64,000 nt of DNA from Helianthus annuus. Taxonomy: Eukaryota; Streptophyta; Magnoliopsida; Asterales; Asteraceae. Under the pieces are notes generated by a model. It was not told the DNA's origin. It saw only the letters and a list, made by a program, of their open reading frames with translations, and searched no databases. The position numbers and the translations under genes are program-made. Below, in pieces: positions 47,200-57,196 of the stretch (the stretch's first letter is position 1; each line of letters begins with the position of its first letter). The stretch spans positions 123,175,422 through 123,239,421 of the forward strand of contig NC_035448.2 in NCBI RefSeq assembly GCF_002127325.2, written 5' to 3'.

Positions 47200-48054
47200 T
47201 GTGACAACTCGAACTTTAGACATGCTTTGATGTAACGTTACGTGCTCATGAGAACTGAATTATATGATTTTAAATGAATAATTGTTTACGTGTGTTGTGT
47301 ATGTATGAATGTTATGTGTTGCACGAGCCCAAACTACACAAACCGGCCACACAAAGCCCTTTGGGCCACTCCTTGTGCACGCGGACCATTAGACAACCAA
47401 GTGGGCTCGGCCCACTCCCCACTCGCAACACAAAACCGAGTTAGGGGTTTTGTTTTACCACTTTTGCAAATCACAAACACACACAAACCCTAGAAGCTTT
47501 GCTCTCTCTCTCTCTCGGCTTGTTGAGGAACCGACGGCACAAGGCCATCCGACCACCCTCTTGTTCGGATCACATCTCGTTACTTGTAATCGGTTAGTAT
47601 ATTATCTATGATTATGTGTTTTATGCTTAGGTGATGCCATGATAAATCGGATTGTATGATTTAGTATTCGGTTGGTATGAGTTATTTGATTGTGCTCTTG
47701 TTAATCGGTTTCTGTGAATGATGATCATGTTTTCATACGAAATAGGTTGCATGAGTGATTTGTTAATTGGTCCGAATTGATGTTTGTAATCGGCTGAGAT
47801 GATTCTGTTTGTACATGCGAATTAGGGTGCATGCTAGGATGGTGTTATGGTTAGGATTCGGTTTAGTGTTGGTTGATAATCCGATTATTGATTTGATACG
47901 GTTATGAATTTGCTAAATGATGAAGGTTTGAAGACATTATGAATATGATTGAATGTTGTATAATCCTTGTTTGATCTGATTTCCGAAACTGCCTAAGTGT
48001 TTGCTGAAATCACGGAGTTTAATTGACTAGAATTATGGAAACCAGTTACACAGC

Positions 48055-48260
48055 CGGTTGCGACTCAGATTGCGAGTCGAAACCTCCCCGTCTCGACTCG
48101 AAACCACAAACAGCACCAGCCGAAACCACGGTTGCGAGTCCCGTTGCGACTCGTAACCAGATCATGATGAACCGAGATCTCCATTGCGACTCGCAACCAG
48201 CTGTTGCGACTCGTAATCTCCGGTTGCGACTCGAGATCTCCGTTGCGACTCGAGACCACC
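48055..48260 (+). repeat. array of (G)TTGCGACTCG motifs in the LTR
   Basis: About ten copies of GCGACTCG or its complement CGAGTCGC and close variants (TCTCGACTCGAAACC, GTTGCGACTCGTAA, GGTTGCGACTCGAGATCTCC). The same array is at 55262-55467 in the 3' LTR. The form GTTGCGACTCGAGACC is also present, in element-sense orientation, in the leader of the Copia-type element at 10065-16600. Confidence 0.9.
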
Positions 48261-48743
48261 CTTTACACGCACACTGTTGGGCCTTCACTGTCACGGGCCC
48301 AATCTATTGAGCCCAACGATTTGAATTGTGGACTGTTTATTAATGAATTGTATGCGTTTGCTATTTGGGCCGATTGAGAACCTGGACTGTTTTGTTATTG
48401 GGCTGCTTATGTTATTGGGCCGGGTATTATTGGACTTAGACAATTGGACCCTCACATGCTATGTCTTATCTGCTTACGTGCGTACATGTTTGCCATGACT
48501 ATACGTGATCACTATATACATGCTATATACGAACCTGACTCGTATAACAACCATGATAGGACGTGAGTGACCATTTACTTGCTACTTGTACTTTCTGTGT
48601 ATCTGCCGAGCAAACCAAGGTGAGTTCACACAGCCAAGGCATGGGATTCCCGGGTTGGGAATTGGGTTGGATATGATGAAATGGAATGATTACTCGTACT
48701 TACGCATATACCAGACTATAGACCATCGTCCTCAGGTTAGTCA

Positions 48744-48946
48744 GGACACGTTACGTAAAGCCTACGTAACCCAGATCTTTTGCCTTATGTCTCCCGGGTC
48801 GGGAGGACACGTTACGTAAAGCCTACGTAACCCAATACCCTCCACTGGCTTCCAGGTCGGAAGGCCACGCTGCGTAAAGCCTACGTAGCCCCCACGCGTA
48901 CCACTATCCTCGGGGAAGGGCACGTCATGTAAAGCCTACGTGACCC
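48744..48946 (+). repeat. four ~55-bp repeats with a palindromic ACGTAAAGCCTACGT core
   Basis: Each unit has a purine-rich GGGAGGACAC-like lead, then a GTTACGTAAAGCCTACGTAA core that folds back on itself, then a variable spacer. The last two units carry paired changes that keep the stem (CTGCGTAAAGCCTACGTAG; GTCATGTAAAGCCTACGTGAC). The array is copied at 55951-56153 in the 3' LTR. Confidence 0.85.
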
Positions 48947-49462
48947 TGTACGTTTTCCTGTTCTCGGTAAAGAAGAACACATGGTCGGAAGTTAGTCTAG
49001 TAAGTACCGTTAATGAGAAGCCCTCATTAACCAGGATGAACATGGGAAGCCCCCACCTTTAGTACACACTAGTATGGGAAGCCCCCACTAGCTATACTTA
49101 TGCATTATGTTATGAACTTACTTTCTGTGAACTCGCTCAACTAGTTTGTTGATTATTTGCTGCATGCCTTGCAGGACCTTAGGTAATTTATGGAGCTTGC
49201 ACAAGGAAGGAGCAGGTCGTTGTGGGCAGATGGATCGTTAATGATGTTGAACTCATAACTCGTATAACAATTTGGATTTACTTTACTATGCTTCCGCTAC
49301 TTAAAACAGTATTTGGTTTTGAAACATCAATCATGTCATGGTGACTTACGTCAATTACTTTTATATTAAATGCTATGTTTGATATGATTGATGGCTTGAT
49401 CCTGGTCAGTCACGCTCCCAAGCGGTGGTATTCCGCGGGTGGATTTTGGGGGTGTGACAGAT

Positions 49463-49474
49463 TGGTATCAGAGC
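49463..49474 (+). promoter_or_regulatory. primer-binding site of Ty3 element no. 2
   Basis: TGGTATCAGAGC three bases after the 5' LTR, of initiator tRNA-Met type. Confidence 0.92.
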
Positions 49475-49772
49475 TATTGGTTATAGAGAACTTGGTTTTA
49501 ATATGGGAAAACGTTTTTATTAAAACCGGACTATAACCAGAACAGTGCTCTCAACGATCCACAACGACGCTTCGCTCCACGTGCAAGACTCGACATACTA
49601 GGTAATAAGGTTATGTTTATTGCCTGTTTGCTAGAACTGCTTAGAACTTTGCTCGCATTACGCTTAGATACACATGCTTTGATTACATGAGAACACCTAT
49701 ATGCCTACGCTTTTCTGTCATCGCCCTACTCGCGAACCATTCTTACGTATGCTACTTGTTACAATGAAGATC

Positions 49773-50537
49773 ATGTCGGGACGAATCAACATGACACAAG
49801 CCCAGCTAGAGGCTCTCGTTCAAGCTCAAGTTGTTGCGGCAGTTGCAGCAGCTCAAGCAGGTAGTATATCCTGCAGTATAGGCACACACTAGGATCTTTA
49901 GATCCTACATTAACTCCCGTATTTAACTTCGTCCTATTCGTACACAATAGGTCAACACGCGCAGCAGCCAGACTGCACGTTCAAGAATTTCATGGACTGT
50001 CGTCCAAATTCCTTCAGCGGCACAGAGGGGGCAGTGGGACTCCTCCATTGGTTTGAAAAGTTAGAATCGGTATTCGAAATGTGCGAGTGCCCTGAGGCTC
50101 GCAAGGTCAAGTTTGCCACCGGTACTTTGGAAGGGATAGCACTGACTTGGTGGAACGCCCAAGTTCAGATCTTAGGATTGGCAGCTGCTAACGCCACCCC
50201 ATGGAACGATTTCAAGGAACTCATCAAGCGTGAGTATTGCACGCGGGAAGATATTCACAAGCTAGAAGACGAGCTGTATAACTTGAAAATGGTTGGATCG
50301 GAAATCGAGGCGTATACTAAACGGTCTAATGAGCTGGCCGTTCTGTGTCCTACTATGGTGGACCCTCCCTACAAGCGCATTGAGTTGTATCTCAAGGGAT
50401 TGGCGCCAGAAATTCAGAGCCACGTGACGTCGGCTAACCTCGAAAACATCCAGGACATCCAGCGCCTTGCTCACCGTATCACCGAGTCCCAGTCAGCAAT
50501 CCTCTGGCAGTCACAGACAGAGGAGATACCAGGGTAG
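49773..50537 (+). CDS. Gag of Ty3 element no. 2, with probable intron
   Basis: Start chosen at 49773 ([19 protein letters not shown]), the usual style of Gag N-terminus in related plant elements; an in-frame ATG at 49764 is the alternative. The frame would stop at TAG in CACACTAGG (about 49890) unless bases 49861-49950 are removed. That stretch begins GTAGTA, ends ACAATAG, has a pyrimidine-rich tract near its end, and is exactly 90 nt. Its removal joins a Gln/Ala-rich N-terminus to the conserved [14 protein letters not shown] motif and the capsid domain ([12 protein letters not shown]). The gag frame ends at 50537, overlapping the pol frame by about 70 nt in another phase. Confidence 0.75.
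49861..49950 (+). other. candidate 90-nt intron in Ty3 gag
   Basis: GT...AG boundaries, a CATTAAC-like branch-point word, a TTCGTCCTATTCG pyrimidine tract, and a length divisible by three. It contains in-frame stops, so an unspliced reading gives only a ~30-residue peptide. It could instead be a small insertion with chance splice-like ends. Confidence 0.55.
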
Positions 50538-53500
50538 TCAACCCAGGTGCCACAACTGCAACAGGCATCACCACGGCCCATGTAACAAGGGTCGTTGTCA
50601 AAGGTGTCTTAAGATGGGACACGAGGCCAAAGACTGTAGGAGTCCACGGCCTGCGAATCAGAATCAGCAGCCTCAGCAACCAGCTCCACAGAACCAGCAG
50701 CAGCAGCAGCCACAGCGTGGAAACCGGGGATGTTTCCAGTGTGGGGCTGAAGGTCATTTCAAACGCGATTGCCCTCAGTTGAACCAGAACCAGAACCGCA
50801 ACAACAACAACAACCAGGGCAATGGGCATAACAACGGTGGGAACAACAATAATAATGGCAACGAGGCAAGAGGTCGAGCTTTCGTTTTGGGAAGAGGAGA
50901 CGCAGTGAACGATCCCAATGTGGTTATGGGTAAGTTTCTCCTCGACAATATTTACGTTACTGTCTTATTTGATTCGGGTGCGGATACAAGCTATATGTCT
51001 GTGAAAATGTGTCAACTGCTAAAACGTGCACCAACACTTTTACCCACCAAACATGTAGTAGAGTTAGCTAACGGTAAAAGTCTAGAAGCCACGCACGTAG
51101 TTCAGGGTTGTAATCTTATCCTAGCTGGTCAAGCTTTCTCTATCGATCTCATTCCCATAGTATTGGGTAGTTTCGACGTCGTGATTGGGATGGATTGGTT
51201 ATCCCAACACCAGGCAGAAATCTTATGCAGCGAAAAGGTTATTCGCATTCCTCGTTCTGGTCAGGAACCTCTAGAAGTGCAAGGTGACAAGAGTGGTGCT
51301 GTGGTTGGCATCATCTCTTTCTTGAAGGCTCAGAAATGTTTACGAAAGGGGCACACAGCCATTCTGGCTCTCGTTACAGACGCATCAGCAAAGGAAAAGA
51401 AATTGGAAGATATTCCAATTGTACGTGATTATCCTCAGGTGTTTCCTGAAGACTTACCTGGCTTACCGCCTCATCGTCAGGTCGAATTTCAGATCGAGCT
51501 CGCTCCAGGAGCAGCACCCATAGCTCGCGCACCATATCGTCTAGCTCCATCGGAATTGGAGGAACTGTCAAAGCAACTGCAGGAACTCTTGGAAAAGGGT
51601 TTCATACGACCAAGCTCTTCGCCTTGGGGAGCTCCAGTGCTTTTCGTAAAGAAGAAAGACGGTACGTTCAGGATGTGCATCGACTACCGTGAACTGAACA
51701 AGGTGACGGTGAAGAACCGTTATCCTCTACCGCGCATAGATGACTTATTCGACCAGTTGCAAGGGTCGTGCTACTACTCGAAGATAGACTTGAGGTCTGG
51801 TTATCATCAGCTGAGAGTCCGGGATGAGGACGTCTCCAAGACAGCTTTCAGAACTCGTTACGGTCACTACGAGTTTCTCGTCATGCCGTTTGGGTTAACG
51901 AACGCGCCTGCTGTATTTATGGATCTTATGAACAGGGTGTGCAAACTCTACCTTGACAAGTTCGTCATTGTTTTCATCGACGACATCCTGATCTACTCCA
52001 AGAGTCAGGAGGAACACGAGCAACATCTTCGCCTGATTTTGGAACTCCTTCGGAAGGAACAGTTGTACGCCACACTTTCTAAATGCGACTTCTGGCTTCG
52101 TGAAGTCCACTTCTTAGGCCACGTGGTAAACAAGGATGGGATCCATGTCGATCCATCCAAGGTAGATTCGATCAGGAACTGGCCTGCACCGCGTACACCG
52201 ACAGAGATACGCCAATTCTTGGGTCTGGCAGGTTACTACAGACGGTTTATCAAGGATTTCTCGAAGATTGCTCAGCCGCTTACGTTACTGACACAGAAGG
52301 GTGTTACCTATCGCTGGGGAGAGCCCCAGGAGACTGCTTTTCAGCACTTAAAGGATAGACTTTGCAGCGCACCTATTCTCTCATTGCCAGAGGGCACAGA
52401 AGACTTCGTAGTATATTGTGATGCATCCATTCGGGGATTGGGATGTGTGTTAATGCAGCGCGACAAGGTTATTGCTTACGCCTCTCGTCAACTCAAGGTT
52501 CACGAACGCAACTACACGACGCACGATTTAGAGCTGGGAGCTGTTGTTTTTGCGCTTAAGATATGGCGACACTACCTGTACGGTACCAGGTGCACGATTT
52601 ACACCGATCACAGGAGTCTCGAGCATATCCTTAAGCAGAAGGATTTGAACATGCGTCAACGGCGATGGGTTGAATTACTGAACGATTACGAATGCGCAAT
52701 CAAGTACCATCCAGGCAAAGCCAATGTTGTGGCTGACGCCCTTAGTCGAAAGGACACCTTACCGAAGCGCGTGCGAGCGCTACAGCTTACGATTCAGTCT
52801 AGCCTTCCAGCACAGATACGAAATGCTCAGGTAGAAGCATTGAAGCCCGAAAACGTCAAGGCTGAAGCCTTACGCGGCTCACGACAACAGATGGAACAGA
52901 AGGCAGACGGCGCCTACTACGTAACGGGCCGGATTTGGGTCCCACTTTACGGCGGTCTACGCGAACTTGTGATGGACGAAGCTCACAAGTCTCGCTATTC
53001 GGTACATCCAGGGTCGGATAAAATGTACCACGATATCAGCACTACTTATTGGTGGCCTAGTATGAAGGCCCACATCGCTACGTACGTTGGAAAGTGCTTG
53101 ACTTGTGCGAGAGTCAAGGTCGAATATCAGAAACCAGCTGGCATACTTCAACAGCCTAAGATACCGCAATGGAAATGGGAAGAAATTTCCATGGATTTCG
53201 TTACAGGCCTACCTAGATCCCAGCGTGGGAACGATACAATATGGGTCATAGTTGATCGACTCACCAAGTCTGCACACTTCCTGCCGATTAAGGAAACGGA
53301 TAAGTTCTCCACTCTCGCAGACGTATATCTTAAAGAAGTTGTCTCGAGGCACGGGGTGCCCACATCTATCATTTCGGATCGCGATGCACGATTCACATCA
53401 GAGCTTTGGCAAGCAATGCATAAATCTTTCGGCTCACGATTAGACATGAGCACAGCATATCATCCTCAGACGGATGGGCAGTCTGAACGAACGATTCAAA

Positions 53501-54330
53501 CTCTAGAAGACATGCTTCGGGCATGCGTTATCGATTTCGGCAACGGCTGGGAAAAGCATCTCCCTTTAGTGGAGTTCTCATACAATAATAGTTATCACAC
53601 CAGCATCCAAGCCGCTCCATTCGAGGCATTGTACGGGCGTAAATGCCGGTCACCTCTCTGTTGGGCAGAGGTGGGAGATAGTCAGATCACGGGTCCAGAG
53701 ATTGTAGTGGACGCCACAGAAAAGATTGCACAGATACGACAACGCATGGCGGCAGCACGCGACCGTCAGAAAGCCTACGCGGACAAGCGTAGAAAGCCAT
53801 TGGAATTTGAGGTCGGGGACCGGGTTTTATTGAAAGTCTCACCCTGGAAGGGTGTGGTTCGTTTTGGCAAACGAGGTAAACTGAATCCGCGATACGTCGG
53901 ACCATTCGAAATCATAGAAAAGATTGGCAAGGTAGCCTACAAGTTGAACCTACCAGCTGAACTCGGGGCAGTTCACAATGTCTTTCATGTATCGAACTTA
54001 AAGAAGTGCCTATCAGATGAAAACCTCATCATTCCTTTTAAGGAACTCACTATCGACGAGCGGTTGCAGTTCGTCGAGGAACCTGTTGAAATCACGGACC
54101 GGGATGTGAAGGTCCTCAAACACAAGAGAATCCCTCTTGTCCGAGTTCGTTGGAACTCCAAACGTGGCCCAGAGTACACCTGGGAACGCGAAGACAGGAT
54201 GACAGAAAAGTACCCCCAGTTATTCGGGAACAAGGCAACCACTACTGAGGCTGAAGCTACTACTTCGGAATTTCAGGACGAAATTCCAGATCAACGGGGG
54301 GAGGATGTGACACCCCAGGAAAACCAGTGA
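50467..54330 (+). CDS. nucleocapsid-protease-RT-RNase H-integrase polyprotein of Ty3 element no. 2
   Basis: An uninterrupted frame of almost 1,290 codons. The frame opens upstream of any ATG and is read from Gag by a frame change. Domains: two CCHC knuckles ([28 protein letters not shown]; about 50600-50775) separated and followed by Gln/Asn tracts; protease [10 protein letters not shown] (about 50967); RT with [12 protein letters not shown] and FIDDILIYS (51776-51999); RNase [11 protein letters not shown] (about 52417); integrase with [11 protein letters not shown]...CLTC (53000-53110), [15 protein letters not shown] and HPQTDGQSE; chromodomain-like [15 protein letters not shown] (about 54139-54190) and an acidic tail. 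All catalytic motifs are present. It probably moved recently. Confidence 0.92.
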   Translation: MLTVSPSPSQQSSGSHRQRRYQGSQPRCHNCNRHHHGPCNKGRCQRCLKMGHEAKDCRSPRPANQNQQPQQPAPQNQQQQQPQRGNRGCFQCGAEGHFKRDCPQLNQNQNRNNNNNQGNGHNNGGNNNNNGNEARGRAFVLGRGDAVNDPNVVMGKFLLDNIYVTVLFDSGADTSYMSVKMCQLLKRAPTLLPTKHVVELANGKSLEATHVVQGCNLILAGQAFSIDLIPIVLGSFDVVIGMDWLSQHQAEILCSEKVIRIPRSGQEPLEVQGDKSGAVVGIISFLKAQKCLRKGHTAILALVTDASAKEKKLEDIPIVRDYPQVFPEDLPGLPPHRQVEFQIELAPGAAPIARAPYRLAPSELEELSKQLQELLEKGFIRPSSSPWGAPVLFVKKKDGTFRMCIDYRELNKVTVKNRYPLPRIDDLFDQLQGSCYYSKIDLRSGYHQLRVRDEDVSKTAFRTRYGHYEFLVMPFGLTNAPAVFMDLMNRVCKLYLDKFVIVFIDDILIYSKSQEEHEQHLRLILELLRKEQLYATLSKCDFWLREVHFLGHVVNKDGIHVDPSKVDSIRNWPAPRTPTEIRQFLGLAGYYRRFIKDFSKIAQPLTLLTQKGVTYRWGEPQETAFQHLKDRLCSAPILSLPEGTEDFVVYCDASIRGLGCVLMQRDKVIAYASRQLKVHERNYTTHDLELGAVVFALKIWRHYLYGTRCTIYTDHRSLEHILKQKDLNMRQRRWVELLNDYECAIKYHPGKANVVADALSRKDTLPKRVRALQLTIQSSLPAQIRNAQVEALKPENVKAEALRGSRQQMEQKADGAYYVTGRIWVPLYGGLRELVMDEAHKSRYSVHPGSDKMYHDISTTYWWPSMKAHIATYVGKCLTCARVKVEYQKPAGILQQPKIPQWKWEEISMDFVTGLPRSQRGNDTIWVIVDRLTKSAHFLPIKETDKFSTLADVYLKEVVSRHGVPTSIISDRDARFTSELWQAMHKSFGSRLDMSTAYHPQTDGQSERTIQTLEDMLRACVIDFGNGWEKHLPLVEFSYNNSYHTSIQAAPFEALYGRKCRSPLCWAEVGDSQITGPEIVVDATEKIAQIRQRMAAARDRQKAYADKRRKPLEFEVGDRVLLKVSPWKGVVRFGKRGKLNPRYVGPFEIIEKIGKVAYKLNLPAELGAVHNVFHVSNLKKCLSDENLIIPFKELTIDERLQFVEEPVEITDRDVKVLKHKRIPLVRVRWNSKRGPEYTWEREDRMTEKYPQLFGNKATTTEAEATTSEFQDEIPDQRGEDVTPQENQ

Positions 54331-54395
54331 ACAGTACAGTTTACCTAGCTTCCTCAGTGAGTGCATACCAAATTTCGGGACGAAATTTCCAATTA

Positions 54396-54406
54396 GTTGG
54401 GGATAA
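54396..54406 (+). promoter_or_regulatory. polypurine-type tract of Ty3 element no. 2
   Basis: AGTTGGGGATA-type purine-rich sequence directly before the 3' LTR. It is weaker than the tract in Ty3 element no. 1; a further GGGGGAGGA run at about 54296 is an alternative. Confidence 0.5.
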
Positions 54407-56666
54407 TGTGACAACTCGAACTTTAGACATGCTTTGATGTAACGTTACGTGCTCATGAGAACTGAATTATATGATTTTAAATGAATAATTGTTTACGTGT
54501 GTTGTGTATGTATGAATGTTATGTGTTGCACGAGCCCAAACTACACAAACCGGCCACACAAAGCCCTTTGGGCCACTCCTTGTGCACGCGGACCATTAGA
54601 CAACCAAGTGGGCTCGGCCCACTCCCCACTCGCAACACAAAACCGAGTTAGGGGTTTTGTTTTACCACTTTTGCAAATCACAAACACACACAAACCCTAG
54701 AAGCTTTGCTCTCTCTCTCTCTCGGCTTGTTGAGGAACCGACGGCACAAGGCCATCCGACCACCCTCTTGTTCGGATCACATCTCGTTACTTGTAATCGG
54801 TTAGTATATTATCTATGATTATGTGTTTTATGCTTAGGTGATGCCATGATAAATCGGATTGTATGATTTAGTATTCGGTTGGTATGAGTTATTTGATTGT
54901 GCTCTTGTTAATCGGTTTCTGTGAATGATGATCATGTTTTCATACGAAATAGGTTGCATGAGTGATTTGTTAATTGGTCCGAATTGATGTTTGTAATCGG
55001 CTGAGATGATTCTGTTTGTACATGCGAATTAGGGTGCATGCTAGGATGGTGTTATGGTTAGGATTCGGTTTAGTGTTGGTTGATAATCCGATTATTGATT
55101 TGATACGGTTATGAATTTGCTAAATGATGAAGGTTTGAAGACATTATGAATATGATTGAATGTTGTATAATCCTTGTTTGATCTGATTTCCGAAACTGCC
55201 TAAGTGTTTGCTGAAATCACGGAGTTTAATTGACTAGAATTATGGAAACCAGTTACACAGCCGGTTGCGACTCAGATTGCGAGTCGAAACCTCCCCGTCT
55301 CGACTCGAAACCACAAACAGCACCAGCCGAAACCACGGTTGCGAGTCCCGTTGCGACTCGTAACCAGATCATGATGAACCGAGATCTCCATTGCGACTCG
55401 CAACCAGCTGTTGCGACTCGTAATCTCCGGTTGCGACTCGAGATCTCCGTTGCGACTCGAGACCACCCTTTACACGCACACTGTTGGGCCTTCACTGTCA
55501 CGGGCCCAATCTATTGAGCCCAACGATTTGAATTGTGGACTGTTTATTAATGAATTGTATGCGTTTGCTATTTGGGCCGATTGAGAACCTGGACTGTTTT
55601 GTTATTGGGCTGCTTATGTTATTGGGCCGGGTATTATTGGACTTAGACAATTGGACCCTCACATGCTATGTCTTATCTGCTTACGTGCGTACATGTTTGC
55701 CATGACTATACGTGATCACTATATACATGCTATATACGAACCTGACTCGTATAACAACCATGATAGGACGTGAGTGACCATTTACTTGCTACTTGTACTT
55801 TCTGTGTATCTGCCGAGCAAACCAAGGTGAGTTCACACAGCCAAGGCATGGGATTCCCGGGTTGGGAATTGGGTTGGATATGATGAAATGGAATGATTAC
55901 TCGTACTTACGCATATACCAGACTATAGACCATCGTCCTCAGGTTAGTCAGGACACGTTACGTAAAGCCTACGTAACCCAGATCTTTTGCCTTATGTCTC
56001 CCGGGTCGGGAGGACACGTTACGTAAAGCCTACGTAACCCAATACCCTCCACTGGCTTCCAGGTCGGAAGGCCACGCTGCGTAAAGCCTACGTAGCCCCC
56101 ACGCGTACCACTGTCCTCGGGGAAGGGCACGTCATGTAAAGCCTACGTGACCCTGTACGTTTTCCTGTTCTCGGTAAAGAAGAACACATGGTCGGAAGTT
56201 AGTCTAGTAAGTACCGTTAATGAGAAGCCCTCATTAACCAGGATGAACATGGGAAGCCCCCACCTTTAGTACACACTAGTATGGGAAGCCCCCACTAGCT
56301 ATACTTATGCATTATGTTATGAACTTACTTTCTGTGAACTCGCTCAACTAGTTTGTTGATTATTTGCTGCATGCCTTGCAGGACCTTAGGTAATTTATGG
56401 AGCTTGCACAAGGAAGGAGCAGGTCGTTGTGGGCAGATGGATCGTTAATGATGTTGAACTCATAACTCGTATAACAATTTGGATTTACTTTACTATGCTT
56501 CCGCTACTTAAAACAGTATTTGGTTTTGAAACATCAATCATGTCATGGTGACTTACGTCAATTACTTTTATATTAAATGCTATGTTTGATATGATTGATG
56601 GCTTGATCCTGGTCAGTCACGCTCCCAAGCGGTGGTATTCCGCGGGTGGATTTTGGGGGTGTGACA
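54407..56666 (+). repeat. 3' LTR of Ty3 element no. 2
   Basis: 2,260 bp. All repeats of the 5' LTR recur at an offset of 7,207 bases. One substitution was seen relative to 47200-49459. Confidence 0.95.
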
Positions 56667-56671
56667 GCTGA

Positions 56672-57125
56672 TACTCGTACTTGTTTTAGATGTGAACAGG
56701 TTGGTCATATTGCACGAAAGTGTACATATGTGAAGCCTAAGACTGAAGCTGTGAAGGTTCAACAAAAGAAGGTTGATGTGAAGGGTAAAGCACCGATGTA
56801 TGTTGAGAAGAAAGTGGTTGAGAAGAAAAACGTTAAAATCGACAACGTAAAAGCAAAAACTGAACCCGTAAAGAAGTTGGTAACTCAAAATGATAAATTT
56901 TATAAAAGGGTTGCAGTAACTCAACAGGTGTGGAAACCAAAAATTGAATCAAAAGTTGAGAAGAAAGTTTCAAATTCTGAGGAGAAAAAGGCTGAAGAGC
57001 CAATTATTGTTGATTATGATGCAAATTTTCCGCCTCTCAAGGCTGAAAATTTCAAAATTCAAATTGCGAGAGTCAAGGTTGGACCTAAGGCTGATGAAGC
57101 CTGGGTGGACTCCATGTTTGACTAA
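56672..57125 (+). pseudogene. Copia gag, last segment
   Basis: Continues the frame of 45030-47199. It opens with a second CCHC knuckle (CFRCEQVGHIARKC). A Lys/Val-rich basic region (KVEKKVSNSEEKK) follows, then an acidic-aromatic motif (DYDANFPPL), and it ends at TAA 57123-57125. Together the three segments give a gag of about 1,250 codons, far longer than the usual copia gag of about 300-600. Confidence 0.82.
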
Positions 57126-57196
57126 ACAGTTTGAATTGCCGGAGCTTCCTGGATTGCGAAGCATGAATCGGCATCTTTCTTGAAGTTGTTTAAATA

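Larger units (their letters stand above)
47200..49459 (+). repeat. 5' LTR of Ty3 element no. 2
   Basis: TGTGACAACTCG...GGTGTGACA. It includes a TC microsatellite (47503-47516), an array of GCGACTCG motifs (48055-48260), and four ~55-bp repeats with the core TACGTAAAGCCTACGTA (48744-48946). Confidence 0.95.
47200..56666 (+). mobile_element. Ty3/Gypsy chromovirus-like LTR retrotransposon no. 2 (2.26-kb LTRs)
   Basis: 9,467 bp bounded by GCTGA (47195-47199 and 56667-56671), inside Copia gag. LTRs 47200-49459 and 54407-56666 are both 2,260 bp; I saw one difference (A at 48907, G at 56114). It has a primer site, gag with a probable short intron, a single long pol frame with all Ty3 domains intact, and a chromodomain-like C-terminus. 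It is the youngest insertion of the stack and the closest to autonomous, apart from a gag/pol frame change at about 50467-50537. Confidence 0.95.

Noticed and set aside
48023..48310. 95-codon frame and its antisense frames in the Ty3 no. 2 LTR, repeated at 55230
   Set aside because: They follow from the GCGACTCG array, and there is no independent sign of coding.
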